DNA of 64,000 nt from G963665085 sp963665085 (GTDB lineage Bacteria > Bacteroidota > Bacteroidia > Bacteroidales > JAAAOM01): contig CAXXXS010000001.1 in NCBI GenBank assembly GCA_963665085.2, positions 1,178,001 through 1,242,000 of the forward strand. The letters are read 5' to 3'. Positions within the stretch are counted from its first letter, which is position 1. Each line of letters begins with the position of its first letter. Made by a program: the position numbers and the translations under genes. The notes beneath the pieces were generated by a model, which was not told where the DNA came from, did not search any database, and saw nothing but the letters and a program-made list of their open reading frames with translations. Positions 55,505 through 64,000 of the stretch are shown one piece after another.

Positions 55505-56551
55505 ATGGAAAGAAATCAGGAAGAAATAAACAGATTAGTTGGGAGATATTTATCTTCAGATGCAACCGAAGAAGAAAAGGCACAATTAGCTGATATGATT
55601 AAAGATGAAGGTGAAGATCTTCAACAATTTATTTTGCTGGATTCTTTATTTAGAAGGGAAGAGAAAAACGTCTTAACCAAAAAAATTAAAGATAGAAAAC
55701 CTGATATTTGGGATAAGTTGCAAGCAAAAGAAAAACCATTAAGAATTTATAAATTTTCAGTTGGATTTAGACGTGTTGCTGCAATTTTTGTTATTCAATT
55801 GGTTCTTACAAGCCTTGCATATTTTTATTTTCAATTTAAAAATAGCCTTGTTGATTCAGTTTTTGCCGAAATACAGTGCCCAATGGGCGCAAGGATTAAT
55901 TTTGCATTGCCAGATGGAACTACAGGGTATCTCAATAGTGGTTCAAGCTTATGGTATTCCGTTGATTTTCAAAAATCTCGAAATGTAAAGGTCACTGGAG
56001 AAGCATATTTCGATGTTTTTCACGATTCCAAACATCCATTTATTGTTCAGGCTGAGAACATAAACGTTAAAGTTTTAGGAACTAAATTTAATTTAATTTC
56101 CTACAAAGATGATATAACAGAGGAAGTTATTCTAAATGAAGGAAGCGTTGAAATCTTTGGAGCCAATGGAAAAATAATTTCTAGAATTAAACCAAACCAG
56201 ATGTTTACACTTGAAAAAGATAAAAAGGGTTATCGAATCGATGAGGTTGATTCTGAGCAATATTCTTCTTGGACTAATGGGAAATTGGCATTTAAAAATG
56301 AATCCATGGGAAAAGTTGCCAAACGTCTAGGTCGTTGGTACAATGTTGATATCATAATTGAAGATAAAGAATTATTACAATATACTTTCCGGGCTACTTT
56401 TATTAATGAGGGTTTGGAAGAAGTATTAAAACTGATAGCCTTAACTACACCTATAAAATTTGAAGAAATAAAGCGCGAGATAACTAATGACACTTATAGT
56501 AAAAGAAAAATAATACTAAAACTAGATGAAAAAAGAAAAATAGGCTTTTAG
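55505..56551 (+). CDS. FecR family anti-sigma factor
   Basis: A 348-residue protein with a cytoplasmic N-terminal part (about 1-85, sigma-binding: EEINRLVGRYLSSDATEEEKAQL), a membrane helix (about 88-108, VAAIFVIQLVLTSLAYFYF), a FecR domain (about 120-215: CPMGARINFALPDGTTGYL, SLWYSVDFQKSRNVKVTGE, then GTKFNLISY) and a C-terminal DUF4974-like domain (about 265-340). It holds the upstream sigma factor inactive until the SusC-type receptor's N-terminal domain signals. It is followed by a terminator and the receptor gene. Confidence 0.95.
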   Translation: MERNQEEINRLVGRYLSSDATEEEKAQLADMIKDEGEDLQQFILLDSLFRREEKNVLTKKIKDRKPDIWDKLQAKEKPLRIYKFSVGFRRVAAIFVIQLVLTSLAYFYFQFKNSLVDSVFAEIQCPMGARINFALPDGTTGYLNSGSSLWYSVDFQKSRNVKVTGEAYFDVFHDSKHPFIVQAENINVKVLGTKFNLISYKDDITEEVILNEGSVEIFGANGKIISRIKPNQMFTLEKDKKGYRIDEVDSEQYSSWTNGKLAFKNESMGKVAKRLGRWYNVDIIIEDKELLQYTFRATFINEGLEEVLKLIALTTPIKFEEIKREITNDTYSKRKIILKLDEKRKIGF

Positions 56552-56556
56552 ATAAA

Positions 56557-56585
56557 AACAGGAAAGTGCCCCACACTCTCCTGTT
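56557..56585 (+). terminator. Hairpin between the FecR and SusC-like genes
   Basis: AACAGGAAAGTG and CACTCTCCTGTT form a 12-bp stem with one mismatch and a short C-rich loop. It lies directly after the FecR gene and probably limits read-through. Confidence 0.6.
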
Positions 56586-56639
56586 TAACTAAGCAGCGTG
56601 AATATTACTAATTGTTTAACTACTTAATTTTTCGAATTT

Positions 56640-59600
56640 ATGAAAAAAAAATGTATTCGGAATGCAATTTCGTATTGCATCAAAACTAAAACTTGGAAGA
56701 TTATGAGACTAAGCATTCTCTTTTTCTTAACTACTATGATGCAAATCTGGGCTGCTTCGAGCTATTCCCAGGATGCAAGGCTAACTCTAAAAATGAAGAA
56801 CTCAAAAGTAATTGATGTTCTTGACGAAATTGAGCAAAAAAGTGAATTCTACTTTTTGTTAAATCAAAAATTGGTAGATGTTGAAAGAAAGGTTGACATT
56901 CAAGTTAAAGAACAGAAAATTTCTAATATTCTTTCTGAGATTTTTCTTGGAACGGATGTTAGTTATCAGGTAAATGACAGGTTAATTATCCTGACTACCT
57001 ATAAAGACATGAAAATTTTTCAAAATCAGCAAAAGCCAATTTCGGGTAAGGTTATTGATCCTGACGGAAATCCGTTACCTGGTGTTAATGTTATAATTCA
57101 AGGGACATCTGAAGGAACAGTTACAAATCTTGATGGGGAATACACGATTCAAGTTCCTTCAGATAACAGTGTTTTACTATTCTCTTTTGTTGGGATGCTT
57201 TCAGAGAAAGTTGAAGTCGCAGGACAAACCATTATTAATGTAACATTGTTACCTGATATTGTTTCAATGGAAGAAATTGTTGTTGTTGGATATGGTGTAC
57301 AGAAAAGAAGCGATATTACCGGATCAGTCGCCTCTATACCTGTAGATCGTTTAGCAGATATTCCGGTTACGAATATTTTGCATGCCATTCAAGGTTCAAC
57401 AGCGGGATTAAATATTTCACAAGGAGAAGGTAGTCCAGGTAGCGATGCTACAATGCAGATAAGAGGAGTAAATTCAATTAATGCAAAGACAGATCCTTTT
57501 ATTGTTTTAGATGGAATACCATTTTTCGGAAAAACGAATGATATTAATCCGAGAGATATTGAATCAATAGAAATCTTAAAAGATGCTTCTGCAGTTGCTA
57601 TTTACGGGACAAGAGGTGCAAATGGTGTTATTTTAATTACTACAAAAAGAGGTAAATCGGCACAAGGAAAACCGACTGTAACTTATAGTGGATATGGCGG
57701 AGTTGAAGATATTTCGCATGTTTTAGAGTCCATGTCTCCAGAAGCATATGTACAAAAATATGCTGATTATTTAGAGCAAAATGGAATAACCCAGACACAG
57801 GTTTTACCTAATGCTTCTGAGGTTGAAAATTATAATAACGGAATAACAACTGATTGGCTTGATGAAGCAACACAACCAGGCGTTATCCAAGAGCATAATG
57901 TTAGTATTACCGGAGGAACAGAAAATGTTCAATACTATGTTTCTGGGGGGCATCTGGATCAAAAAGGGGTAGTGAAAGGATGGCAATACCAGAGAACAAG
58001 TTTTCGATCAAATATCGACACAAAAATTGCAGACTTTTTGAAACTTGGAACTTCTGCTTTCCTGGCGGCTAATAATTCTGATGGTGGCAGGACAAGATGG
58101 TTGGAAGCTACTGCAATGAGTCCATATTCAGTTCCTTACGATGAAAATGGAAATTATATTATTTATCCAATGTCGCCAGAACAATTGTTTTTAAATCCAT
58201 TATTAGGATTAACAAAAACAAGGTATGACAGGGGTTTAAATCTTACAGGAAATACTTATTTAGAATTTACGCCTGAATTAATAGAGGGATTTAAGTATAG
58301 AATAAATGCTTCATATGCATATAACATAAATCGTTATTCTTCTTACAGCGGACGTGAAGCTAACGACCAAAATGGTACGGCAGAAAATAATAATTATGAA
58401 ACAAAAAACTGGATTGTAGAGAATATAGTTAGCTACTCAAAAGATTTTGGTGTTCATCATTTCGATTTTACGGGATTATATAGCGCCCAGGAAACAGAAT
58501 ATTATGAGTCTGAAGCTAAGTCAGTTGGGTTTGTTAATGATGCTCTAACTTATTATGATTTGTATGCAGGTTCTTCAAAATCATTGGATTCAGAAGGATA
58601 TAAAAAGAGTATGGCCTCGCAAATGGGTAGGATTAATTATTCGTATGATAGTCGATATCTTTTAACTATTACTGCAAGACGTGATGGCTCTTCAGTGTTT
58701 GGATCGAATACAAGTAAGTATGCTGTTTTTCCTTCAATTGCACTAGGTTGGAATATTGCAAATGAAAGTTTTCTTTCAACAAATGATTTTATTAATACGT
58801 TGAAATTAAGACTTTCTTATGGAAAATCCGGAAATGAAGCAATTGAGGTAAATCAGACATCAACTACTGCAAGCGCAGTCCAATATCCATTTGGTGGTTC
58901 AGCATTAACAGGTGTTATATATGATAAAATTGGAAATGCAGATCTTAATTGGGAAACTACAACAGGATTAAATGTTGGTGTAGACTTTGGCATATTTACA
59001 AACAGAATTAATGGTACAATAGAGTTTTATAAAACTACAACAGAGGATATCTTGCTCGAAAGAAATTTACCATCTATCACTGGATATGATAATATTTGGG
59101 TAAATCTCGGAAAAATGCAAAATGTTGGGATAGAAGTTAGCTTAAGTACAGTTAATCTTGTTTTGGGGAGTTTTAGATGGGATACAGATATTAATTTCTC
59201 AACGTATAAAAATGAAATTCTGGAACTTTACGGTGATGGTAAAGACGATATAGGTAATTCCTGGTTTATAGGCCAGCCATTACGTGTTATATATGATTTT
59301 GAGAAATTAGGAATTTGGCAAGAAGATGAAGATCCATCAGGCTCCGATCCAATTGCAATTCCTGGCGATATTAAATTTAAGGATCAGCTTACAATTGATT
59401 CAAATAGCGATGGAATAGCTGACGAAGCTGATGGTTCAATTACTTCTGAAGACAAAGTGGTTATTGGTCAAAAAGATCCTAATTGGACAGGTGGTATAAC
59501 AAATACATTTTCTTATAAGAATTTTAGTTTAAGAGTATTCCTACAAATGTCACATGGAGGATTAAAATCAAATAGAAATTTAACATATGCTGATGAAGCT

Positions 59601-59969
59601 TGGCGTAGGAATCTTCCAGCTGATTTTAAATACTGGACTCCTGAGAATAAAGATAATTACTGGCCATCTCTTGCTGCCTATACAAACTATAGAGGATATC
59701 AATTTGCAGAAGATTACAGTTATGTTCGAATAAAAGATATTACACTAAGTTATGTTGTTCCTAAAGATTTTTTAAATAAATATAAAATTTCGGGATTAAC
59801 AATATATGCTTCAGGCAGGAACCTGTATACGTTTACAGATTGGTTTGGCTGGGATCCAGAAATAATATCTTATTCAAGAGGTCATAGTAATTCTGATGAT
59901 ACAGTAAACTGGGAGGATAATTATCCTTTAGTTAGAACTATTTCATTTGGTGTAAATCTTACTTTATAA
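56640..59969 (+). CDS. SusC/RagA-type TonB-dependent receptor with STN domain
   Basis: A 1109-residue outer-membrane receptor. After a long signal region (SILFFLTTMMQIWAASSYSQ) comes an STN signalling domain (about 45-120), a carboxypeptidase-D-like domain (about 130-215: KPISGKVIDPDGNPLPGVNV), the TonB box-like EEIVVVGYG, the plug (GSTAGLNISQGEGSPGSDAT, VILITTKRG) and a 22-strand barrel ending ISFGVNLTL. The STN domain indicates signalling to FecR and the sigma factor encoded upstream. It imports an unknown glycan or other polymer with the SusD-type lipoprotein. Confidence 0.97.
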   Translation: MKKKCIRNAISYCIKTKTWKIMRLSILFFLTTMMQIWAASSYSQDARLTLKMKNSKVIDVLDEIEQKSEFYFLLNQKLVDVERKVDIQVKEQKISNILSEIFLGTDVSYQVNDRLIILTTYKDMKIFQNQQKPISGKVIDPDGNPLPGVNVIIQGTSEGTVTNLDGEYTIQVPSDNSVLLFSFVGMLSEKVEVAGQTIINVTLLPDIVSMEEIVVVGYGVQKRSDITGSVASIPVDRLADIPVTNILHAIQGSTAGLNISQGEGSPGSDATMQIRGVNSINAKTDPFIVLDGIPFFGKTNDINPRDIESIEILKDASAVAIYGTRGANGVILITTKRGKSAQGKPTVTYSGYGGVEDISHVLESMSPEAYVQKYADYLEQNGITQTQVLPNASEVENYNNGITTDWLDEATQPGVIQEHNVSITGGTENVQYYVSGGHLDQKGVVKGWQYQRTSFRSNIDTKIADFLKLGTSAFLAANNSDGGRTRWLEATAMSPYSVPYDENGNYIIYPMSPEQLFLNPLLGLTKTRYDRGLNLTGNTYLEFTPELIEGFKYRINASYAYNINRYSSYSGREANDQNGTAENNNYETKNWIVENIVSYSKDFGVHHFDFTGLYSAQETEYYESEAKSVGFVNDALTYYDLYAGSSKSLDSEGYKKSMASQMGRINYSYDSRYLLTITARRDGSSVFGSNTSKYAVFPSIALGWNIANESFLSTNDFINTLKLRLSYGKSGNEAIEVNQTSTTASAVQYPFGGSALTGVIYDKIGNADLNWETTTGLNVGVDFGIFTNRINGTIEFYKTTTEDILLERNLPSITGYDNIWVNLGKMQNVGIEVSLSTVNLVLGSFRWDTDINFSTYKNEILELYGDGKDDIGNSWFIGQPLRVIYDFEKLGIWQEDEDPSGSDPIAIPGDIKFKDQLTIDSNSDGIADEADGSITSEDKVVIGQKDPNWTGGITNTFSYKNFSLRVFLQMSHGGLKSNRNLTYADEAWRRNLPADFKYWTPENKDNYWPSLAAYTNYRGYQFAEDYSYVRIKDITLSYVVPKDFLNKYKISGLTIYASGRNLYTFTDWFGWDPEIISYSRGHSNSDDTVNWEDNYPLVRTISFGVNLTL

Positions 59970-59992
59970 CAATAAAAAAATTGGATAAAAAC

Positions 59993-61660
59993 ATGAAAAA
60001 ATATATAAAACTATTTATCAATGGATTATTGATTCTGATATTGATATCTGCATGTCAGGAAGATTTTCTCGAAGAAGAGGTACTTGATGCTTATGCTCCA
60101 GTAACATTAACTAATCAGTTAGGTTTTGAAGCTTCAGCAATTGGACTTTATAATAAATTTAGTACATGGCTTACCACTACCGACGATCAGGGCATCCACG
60201 GGATGTTCCAATTAGGAACGGATGTTTGCTGGAATCCGATGGGACGTTGCAATGGAAATGCTCGTCCATACCATGATTATGCTACATTAACTGCCAGTGA
60301 TGATGCTGCAAGAAAATTTTGGGAATATTTATACAGTCTAGTAAATAATGCTAATGTAATGATTGCAAATGCAGAAGGAGAACTCCCTTCTGATATGACC
60401 CAAGATGAAGTTGATAGTTACAATGCAGAAGGAAAATTTTTTAGGGCTTATGCGTATAATGAATTAGCAACATTTTACGGAGGTGTACCCTTGTTAACAG
60501 AACCATTAACAGAAGCAAGGACGGATTTTGTTAGAGCATCTCTTTCCGAAATAAATTCCATAATAATTAGTGACTTACTATTTTCTATTGAGTATTTACC
60601 ATCAATAGATGAGGCAGATGAAGCAAGAGCAAATCAGTCTATGGCTCGCCAACTTTTGGCTGAAGTTTATTTAAGAACTGGCGTTCCTGCCTCTGCAGAA
60701 TCTCAATTGGATGAAATTATTAATAGTGGAAGCTTTAGTTTAATTACCGAACGATATGGCAGCACAACTACTGCTGGCGATGCTTTTTCAGATATGTTTA
60801 GAGTAGGGAAACAACGCAGGGGTGAAGGCAATACCGAAGCTATTTGGATCCTTGAACAAGAGAATCCATCTGATGTTTCTGGAGGTAGCACTGGATGGCC
60901 TCAACAGAGAAGAGTTTGGGGAGCTGCATATCACGATATCCCGGGGATGGAACCATGTGATTCACTAGGTGGTCGAGGTCTAACCCGTTTGCGTTTAAAT
61001 AATTGGGTTTTGTATGATTTATATGAAGAAGGAGATATGCGTAATTCTGAGTTTAGCATCCATCGGCAACATTATTTTAATAATACAGATGAAAATTATG
61101 ATCCAATTCGCGGATTACCTGTTCCTTATGGTGAAAATGCGATATTTACTCTAAGTGATGGATCAACCATAGAAATAAATGAATTAGACTCTGTTTATAA
61201 ATTAGCTCCATATACCCTAAAATGGGGACAGTTTGATTCTCGTGATGTGTTTGGTTATGGTATGTGGAAAGATTATGTATTAATGCGACTTGGAGAGACA
61301 TACCTTTTAAGGGCTGAAGCAAGATTCAAGCAAGGAGATTTGCAAGGTGCTGCAGATGATATCAATGTTCTTAGAAATAGGGCTCAGGCTTCAAATGTTT
61401 CTTCTTCTGATGTTACACTGGATTTAATTCTTGATGAAAGAGTTAGAGAACTCATCGGAGAAGAAAATAGAAGAAAAACTTTAGTAAGAACTGGAACATT
61501 AATTGAACGTACAAAAAGATTAAACGGAACAGGGAGCCTGGCAGATGGTAATATAGAAGCTACAATAGACATACAGTCTCATAATGTTTTACTACCCATC
61601 CCGCAGACTGAAATTGATTTGAATAAAGATGCTGTTCTGGAACAAAATTCAGGATATTAG
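59993..61660 (+). CDS. SusD/RagB family surface lipoprotein
   Basis: A 555-residue lipoprotein (ATG at 59993; an in-frame TTG lies at 59981) with lipobox LILISAC and the SusD organisation: tetratricopeptide-like helices (FFRAYAYNELATFYGGVPLLTEPL in the first half), a variable binding insertion, and the C-terminal FLRAEARFKQGD-like helix (YLLRAEARFKQGDLQGAADDI) ending LLPIPQTEIDLNKDAVLEQN. It caps the receptor barrel and captures the ligand. It starts 23 bp after the receptor gene. Confidence 0.97.
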   Translation: MKKYIKLFINGLLILILISACQEDFLEEEVLDAYAPVTLTNQLGFEASAIGLYNKFSTWLTTTDDQGIHGMFQLGTDVCWNPMGRCNGNARPYHDYATLTASDDAARKFWEYLYSLVNNANVMIANAEGELPSDMTQDEVDSYNAEGKFFRAYAYNELATFYGGVPLLTEPLTEARTDFVRASLSEINSIIISDLLFSIEYLPSIDEADEARANQSMARQLLAEVYLRTGVPASAESQLDEIINSGSFSLITERYGSTTTAGDAFSDMFRVGKQRRGEGNTEAIWILEQENPSDVSGGSTGWPQQRRVWGAAYHDIPGMEPCDSLGGRGLTRLRLNNWVLYDLYEEGDMRNSEFSIHRQHYFNNTDENYDPIRGLPVPYGENAIFTLSDGSTIEINELDSVYKLAPYTLKWGQFDSRDVFGYGMWKDYVLMRLGETYLLRAEARFKQGDLQGAADDINVLRNRAQASNVSSSDVTLDLILDERVRELIGEENRRKTLVRTGTLIERTKRLNGTGSLADGNIEATIDIQSHNVLLPIPQTEIDLNKDAVLEQNSGY

Positions 61661-61683
61661 CAGAAATTAAAATATTTTAAATA

Positions 61684-61720
61684 TAAAGAGGCTGTCAAAT
61701 TGAAAAGGACAGCCTCTTTA
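61684..61720 (+). terminator. Terminator of the SusC/D operon
   Basis: TAAAGAGGCTGTC pairs exactly with GACAGCCTCTTTA (13-bp stem, 11-nt loop). It is a strong candidate terminator 23 bp after the SusD gene. The arm resembles that of 15573-15658. Confidence 0.8.
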
Positions 61721-61763
61721 GTTTAATATGACAGATCTTATTTTTAATTACAAATGTTTCTAA

Positions 61764-62321
61764 ATGGAGAATCTGTTTATTTCTATTCATGAAATAGCTC
61801 CTTTTACATCCGGACGTGTAACAGCACGAGAACAAGATAATACACGCTTGCTAACAGGTGCACTAGAACCACATTCAAAAGATGGTTACCGAATACTTGA
61901 AGATCCTTTTGGTGGATATCTTGATGTGATTGGAGTAAATAATTATTGTGGCTGGTATTGGGGAACTCCTGAAAATTGTGCTTGTGAACAATGGAAAATG
62001 ATTTATGATAAACCTTTAGTTATGAGTGAACTCGGAGCAGGAGCTTTACAAGGTATGCATGGTGCTAATGACAAACGTTGGACAGAAGAATACCAGGAAC
62101 AAGTATTTATATATAACATTGAAATGTTTAAAAAGATACCTTTTCTTCGAGGCGCCTCTCCGTGGATATTAATGGATTTCTATTCAGCAAGAAGACCATT
62201 ACCAGATATCCAGGATTATTTCAACAGGAAAGGATTGATATCGGAACAAGGAATTAAAAAGAAAGCGTTTTATATACTTCAGGAATATTATAAGGAAGTT
62301 CCTAAGCAGATTCGTAAATAA
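61764..62321 (+). pseudogene. Truncated glycoside hydrolase family 2 gene (C-terminal catalytic part)
   Basis: This 185-residue frame matches only the end of GH2 enzymes (beta-galactosidase/glucuronidase type): REQDNTRLLTGALEPHSKDG, LDVIGVNNYCGWYWGTPE, the nucleophile region KPLVMSELGAGALQGMHG, and the C-terminal SPWILMDFYSARRPLPDIQ. The N-terminal sugar-binding, jelly-roll and early barrel parts, including the acid/base Glu, are absent, and the first 20 or so residues look unrelated. There is no signal peptide. It should be inactive. It lies just past the terminator of the SusC/D operon, so it is probably the relic of an enzyme that once belonged to this locus. Confidence 0.8.
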
Positions 62322-62521
62322 AATAAATAAGGAAATTTTTTTTAATCTGAAAGGTTCATTGCTCTGAGAAATGAGGGTATGAATCTTTTTGTTTTATTGT
62401 GTATAAGTCTGCTTTTTAAGGTGTTGTAATCATCAGAAACGATGATAATGTAGTTGTATATTTTGTAAATAGGTGTAATAATTTTCTGCTAAATATCATT
62501 ACCGAAAAATATTTTTTAAAA

Positions 62522-62561
62522 TGCCTGTAACTTTTAAAAAACATGCCCGTCGTACAGGCAA
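62522..62561 (+). promoter_or_regulatory. ECF-type promoter of the beta-barrel gene
   Basis: TGCCTGTAACTTTT at 62522-62535 and CGTC at 62548-62551, with exactly 16 nt between GTAAC and CGTC, then GTACAG. The first 14 nt, the spacing, CCGTC and TACAG match the element at 53051-53090. The arms TGCCTGTA / TACAGGCA form a perfect inverted repeat. The ATG at 62584 is 32 bp after CGTC. An open frame that begins at 62521 overlaps this promoter and is unlikely to be translated. Confidence 0.7.
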
Positions 62562-62583
62562 CAATAATTTAAAAACAAAAAAG

Positions 62584-63495
62584 ATGAAAAAGATAGCGAT
62601 GATATGTATGATGGTAGGGATTTTTTATCAACTAAGTGCATTTTCAAATGAATCGTTTACTGTTGCAGTACCTGATACAATTTCAAATCCAAATGACGAA
62701 AGTGATACGACACGTATTGTAATTGGTAAGAAAGAAGTAAATATTTTCGAAAGCGAAGATGGAACTACGGTTGATATTAAAAAACGTAGCGATGAAGAAG
62801 ATGAGGATGAAATGGAATTTGATGAAGAAAGTGAACCTAGAAAGAAAAAATTTACAGGTCACTGGGATAGCTTCGGAATTGGTATGGCAAATTTTATGGA
62901 TGCTGATTATAGCATGAGTAGAACACCTGAAACAAACTTTATGGATTTAAATACGGGTAAGTCAACCAATATTAATATTAATGCTTTTCAGCAAGGATTT
63001 GGTTTAGGAACTAATCATGTAGGTATTGTAACTGGATTAGGTCTTGAGATAAACGATTATTTCTTTGATAATAATAATTCAATTATTAAAAATTCAGAAA
63101 CTGGTGTTATTGAAGAATATGATTATGATTTATTGGGTGTTAATTTAAATAAAAGTAAGCTTGTTACAACATACTTAGTTTTACCTTTACTTATTGAGTT
63201 TAATTTTGGGAAAAATTCAAATCCATACGATAGATTTTATATCAGTGGTGGTGTAATTGGAGGCGTTAAATTAGGTTCTAAGACAAAAGTTGTATACAAA
63301 GAAGATGGTAACAAAGAGAAAAGAAAAAATAAAGATGATTTTAATATCAATCCATTAAAATATGGGTTAACATTACGGGCTGGATATAAAGATTTTCAGG
63401 TTTATACAAATTATTTTCTTACACCATTCTTTGAGGATAATAAAGGGCCTGAGTTATATGCTTTTTCAATAGGAGTAGCATTTAATATCGATTAA
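62584..63495 (+). CDS. Outer-membrane beta-barrel protein, probable ECF sigma target
   Basis: A 303-residue protein with a signal peptide (IAMICMMVGIFYQLSAFS). After a charged linker (EEDEDEMEFDEESEPRKKK) the rest has alternating strands typical of a small barrel: WDSFGIGMANFMDADYSM, LVTTYLVLPLLIEFNFG, YISGGVIGGVKLG, and LYAFSIGVAFNID at the end, as in Bacteroidota outer-membrane proteins. Function is unknown. The start is the ATG at 62584 because the ECF promoter overlaps the earlier in-frame ATG. The promoter is shared with the sigma gene at 53102. Confidence 0.85.
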   Translation: MKKIAMICMMVGIFYQLSAFSNESFTVAVPDTISNPNDESDTTRIVIGKKEVNIFESEDGTTVDIKKRSDEEDEDEMEFDEESEPRKKKFTGHWDSFGIGMANFMDADYSMSRTPETNFMDLNTGKSTNININAFQQGFGLGTNHVGIVTGLGLEINDYFFDNNNSIIKNSETGVIEEYDYDLLGVNLNKSKLVTTYLVLPLLIEFNFGKNSNPYDRFYISGGVIGGVKLGSKTKVVYKEDGNKEKRKNKDDFNINPLKYGLTLRAGYKDFQVYTNYFLTPFFEDNKGPELYAFSIGVAFNID

Positions 63496-63539
63496 TACCC
63501 GGGTTTTATTACAAAGTACAAGGGTTATGTTAACATATT

Positions 63540-63590
63540 AAGTTGCCTAAATATCAAGGACTATAAACTGATATTTAGGCAACTTTTTTA
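63540..63590 (+). terminator. Strong terminator after the beta-barrel gene
   Basis: AAGTTGCCTAAATATCA pairs exactly with TGATATTTAGGCAACTT (17 bp, loop of about 12 nt) and is followed by TTTTTTATT. Confidence 0.9.
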
Positions 63591-63716
63591 TTACAATCAA
63601 TTCATATTTAAATTAAATTTGAAAAAGATACTATTTTGTCTGAATTTATAATATCCAGAACGATAATAGTATTTTGTTGTTGTATAGAAAATAGATACAC
63701 CTTATTTTTCTAACAT

Positions 63717-64000
63717 ATGGAATCAAAAATTCTCTCTCCTCAGGAAATTAGAAGATATCAAAAACTAATTGCCAATGAGCAAATTGGTCTTACCGGTCAG
63801 GAAAAAATTAAACAAACAAGTGTATTGGTAATAGGAGCAGGATGTTTAGGCTCGCCAGTCCTTATGTACCTTACAGCATTGGGTGTCGGAAAAATAGGAA
63901 TTCTGGATAATGATTCAATTGAAGAAAAAAATCTCCCGGGACAAACACTTTACGGTTCCAAAGATTTAGGAAAACAGAAAGCAATTGTTGCTAAACAAAG
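63717..64000 (+). CDS. ThiF/MoeB/HesA-type adenylating enzyme, 5' part only
   Basis: The first 94 codons run off the right edge. ATG at 63717 begins MESKILSPQEIRRYQKLIA, followed by the nucleotide-binding Rossmann start VLVIGAGCLGSPVLMYLTALGVG and then GILDNDSIEEKNLPGQTLYG, typical of E1-like enzymes that adenylate ThiS, MoaD or other small sulfur carriers. Which carrier is used cannot be told from this part. Confidence 0.92.
   Translation, partial: MESKILSPQEIRRYQKLIANEQIGLTGQEKIKQTSVLVIGAGCLGSPVLMYLTALGVGKIGILDNDSIEEKNLPGQTLYGSKDLGKQKAIVAKQ

Noticed and set aside
62521..62583. Extension of the beta-barrel protein to the ATG at 62521
   Set aside because: It would place the ECF promoter inside the coding region and bury the signal peptide behind 21 polar residues. 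The ATG at 62584 begins a normal signal peptide.

Overview
The window is a chromosomal segment of a Bacteroidota bacterium, most likely class Bacteroidia. The evidence is the AT-rich sequence, several TTG/TAnnTTTG promoters, weak ribosome binding sites with some apparent TTG starts, a type IX secretion protein (PorZ), a SusC/SusD pair with ECF sigma and FecR genes, M16 peptidase pairs and Bacteroidota-restricted families such as DUF4271. The genus cannot be settled from the sequence alone.

Layout. 1-20 kb is mostly housekeeping: the start of a C-terminal processing protease, a secreted HExxH protein, dtd, a MazG-like pyrophosphatase, DUF4271 plus hemD, a histidine kinase coupled to rnpA, an AsmA-like protein, rsgA, a hybrid histidine kinase, an AIM24-like protein, a methyltransferase, an M16 peptidase pair and a TonB-like protein. 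20-23 kb holds a PspC-PadR-PspC envelope-stress-like operon and tRNA-Gln. 23.3-25.2 kb is accessory DNA: an acyltransferase-3 gene and a decayed PIN toxin-antitoxin pair. 25.2-30.4 kb carries a membrane-anchored regulator with two secreted proteins, an intergenic hairpin-rich element, DUF6265 and a polyprenyl diphosphate synthase. 30.5-34.9 kb has a Na/Pi cotransporter, a thioredoxin-fold lipoprotein-like exported protein and carA.

34.9-42.3 kb, read on the minus strand, runs from a triple SPOR-like repeat protein through a Wza-like exporter and a Wzc-like tyrosine kinase to a PfkB kinase and a U32 protein, suggesting exopolysaccharide export. 42.5-45.6 kb is a small carotenoid cluster (CruF-like, CrtI, CrtB). 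45.6-50.2 kb has rdgB-porZ-recO and a double UspA protein. 50.4-52.9 kb has an adenylate cyclase fused to an HD domain, then ilvE.

52.9-63.5 kb is the most interesting part. An ECF sigma factor and a membrane anti-sigma-like protein are separated from an outer-membrane beta-barrel gene by a complete sigma/FecR/SusC/SusD set and a truncated glycoside hydrolase. The promoter in front of the first sigma gene and the one in front of the beta-barrel gene, 9.5 kb apart, share a nearly identical composite element (TGCCTGTAACTTTT, 16-nt spacing GTAAC to CGTC, then TACAG). This points to one ECF regulon split by insertion of a polysaccharide utilisation locus. The window ends inside a ThiF/MoeB-like gene.
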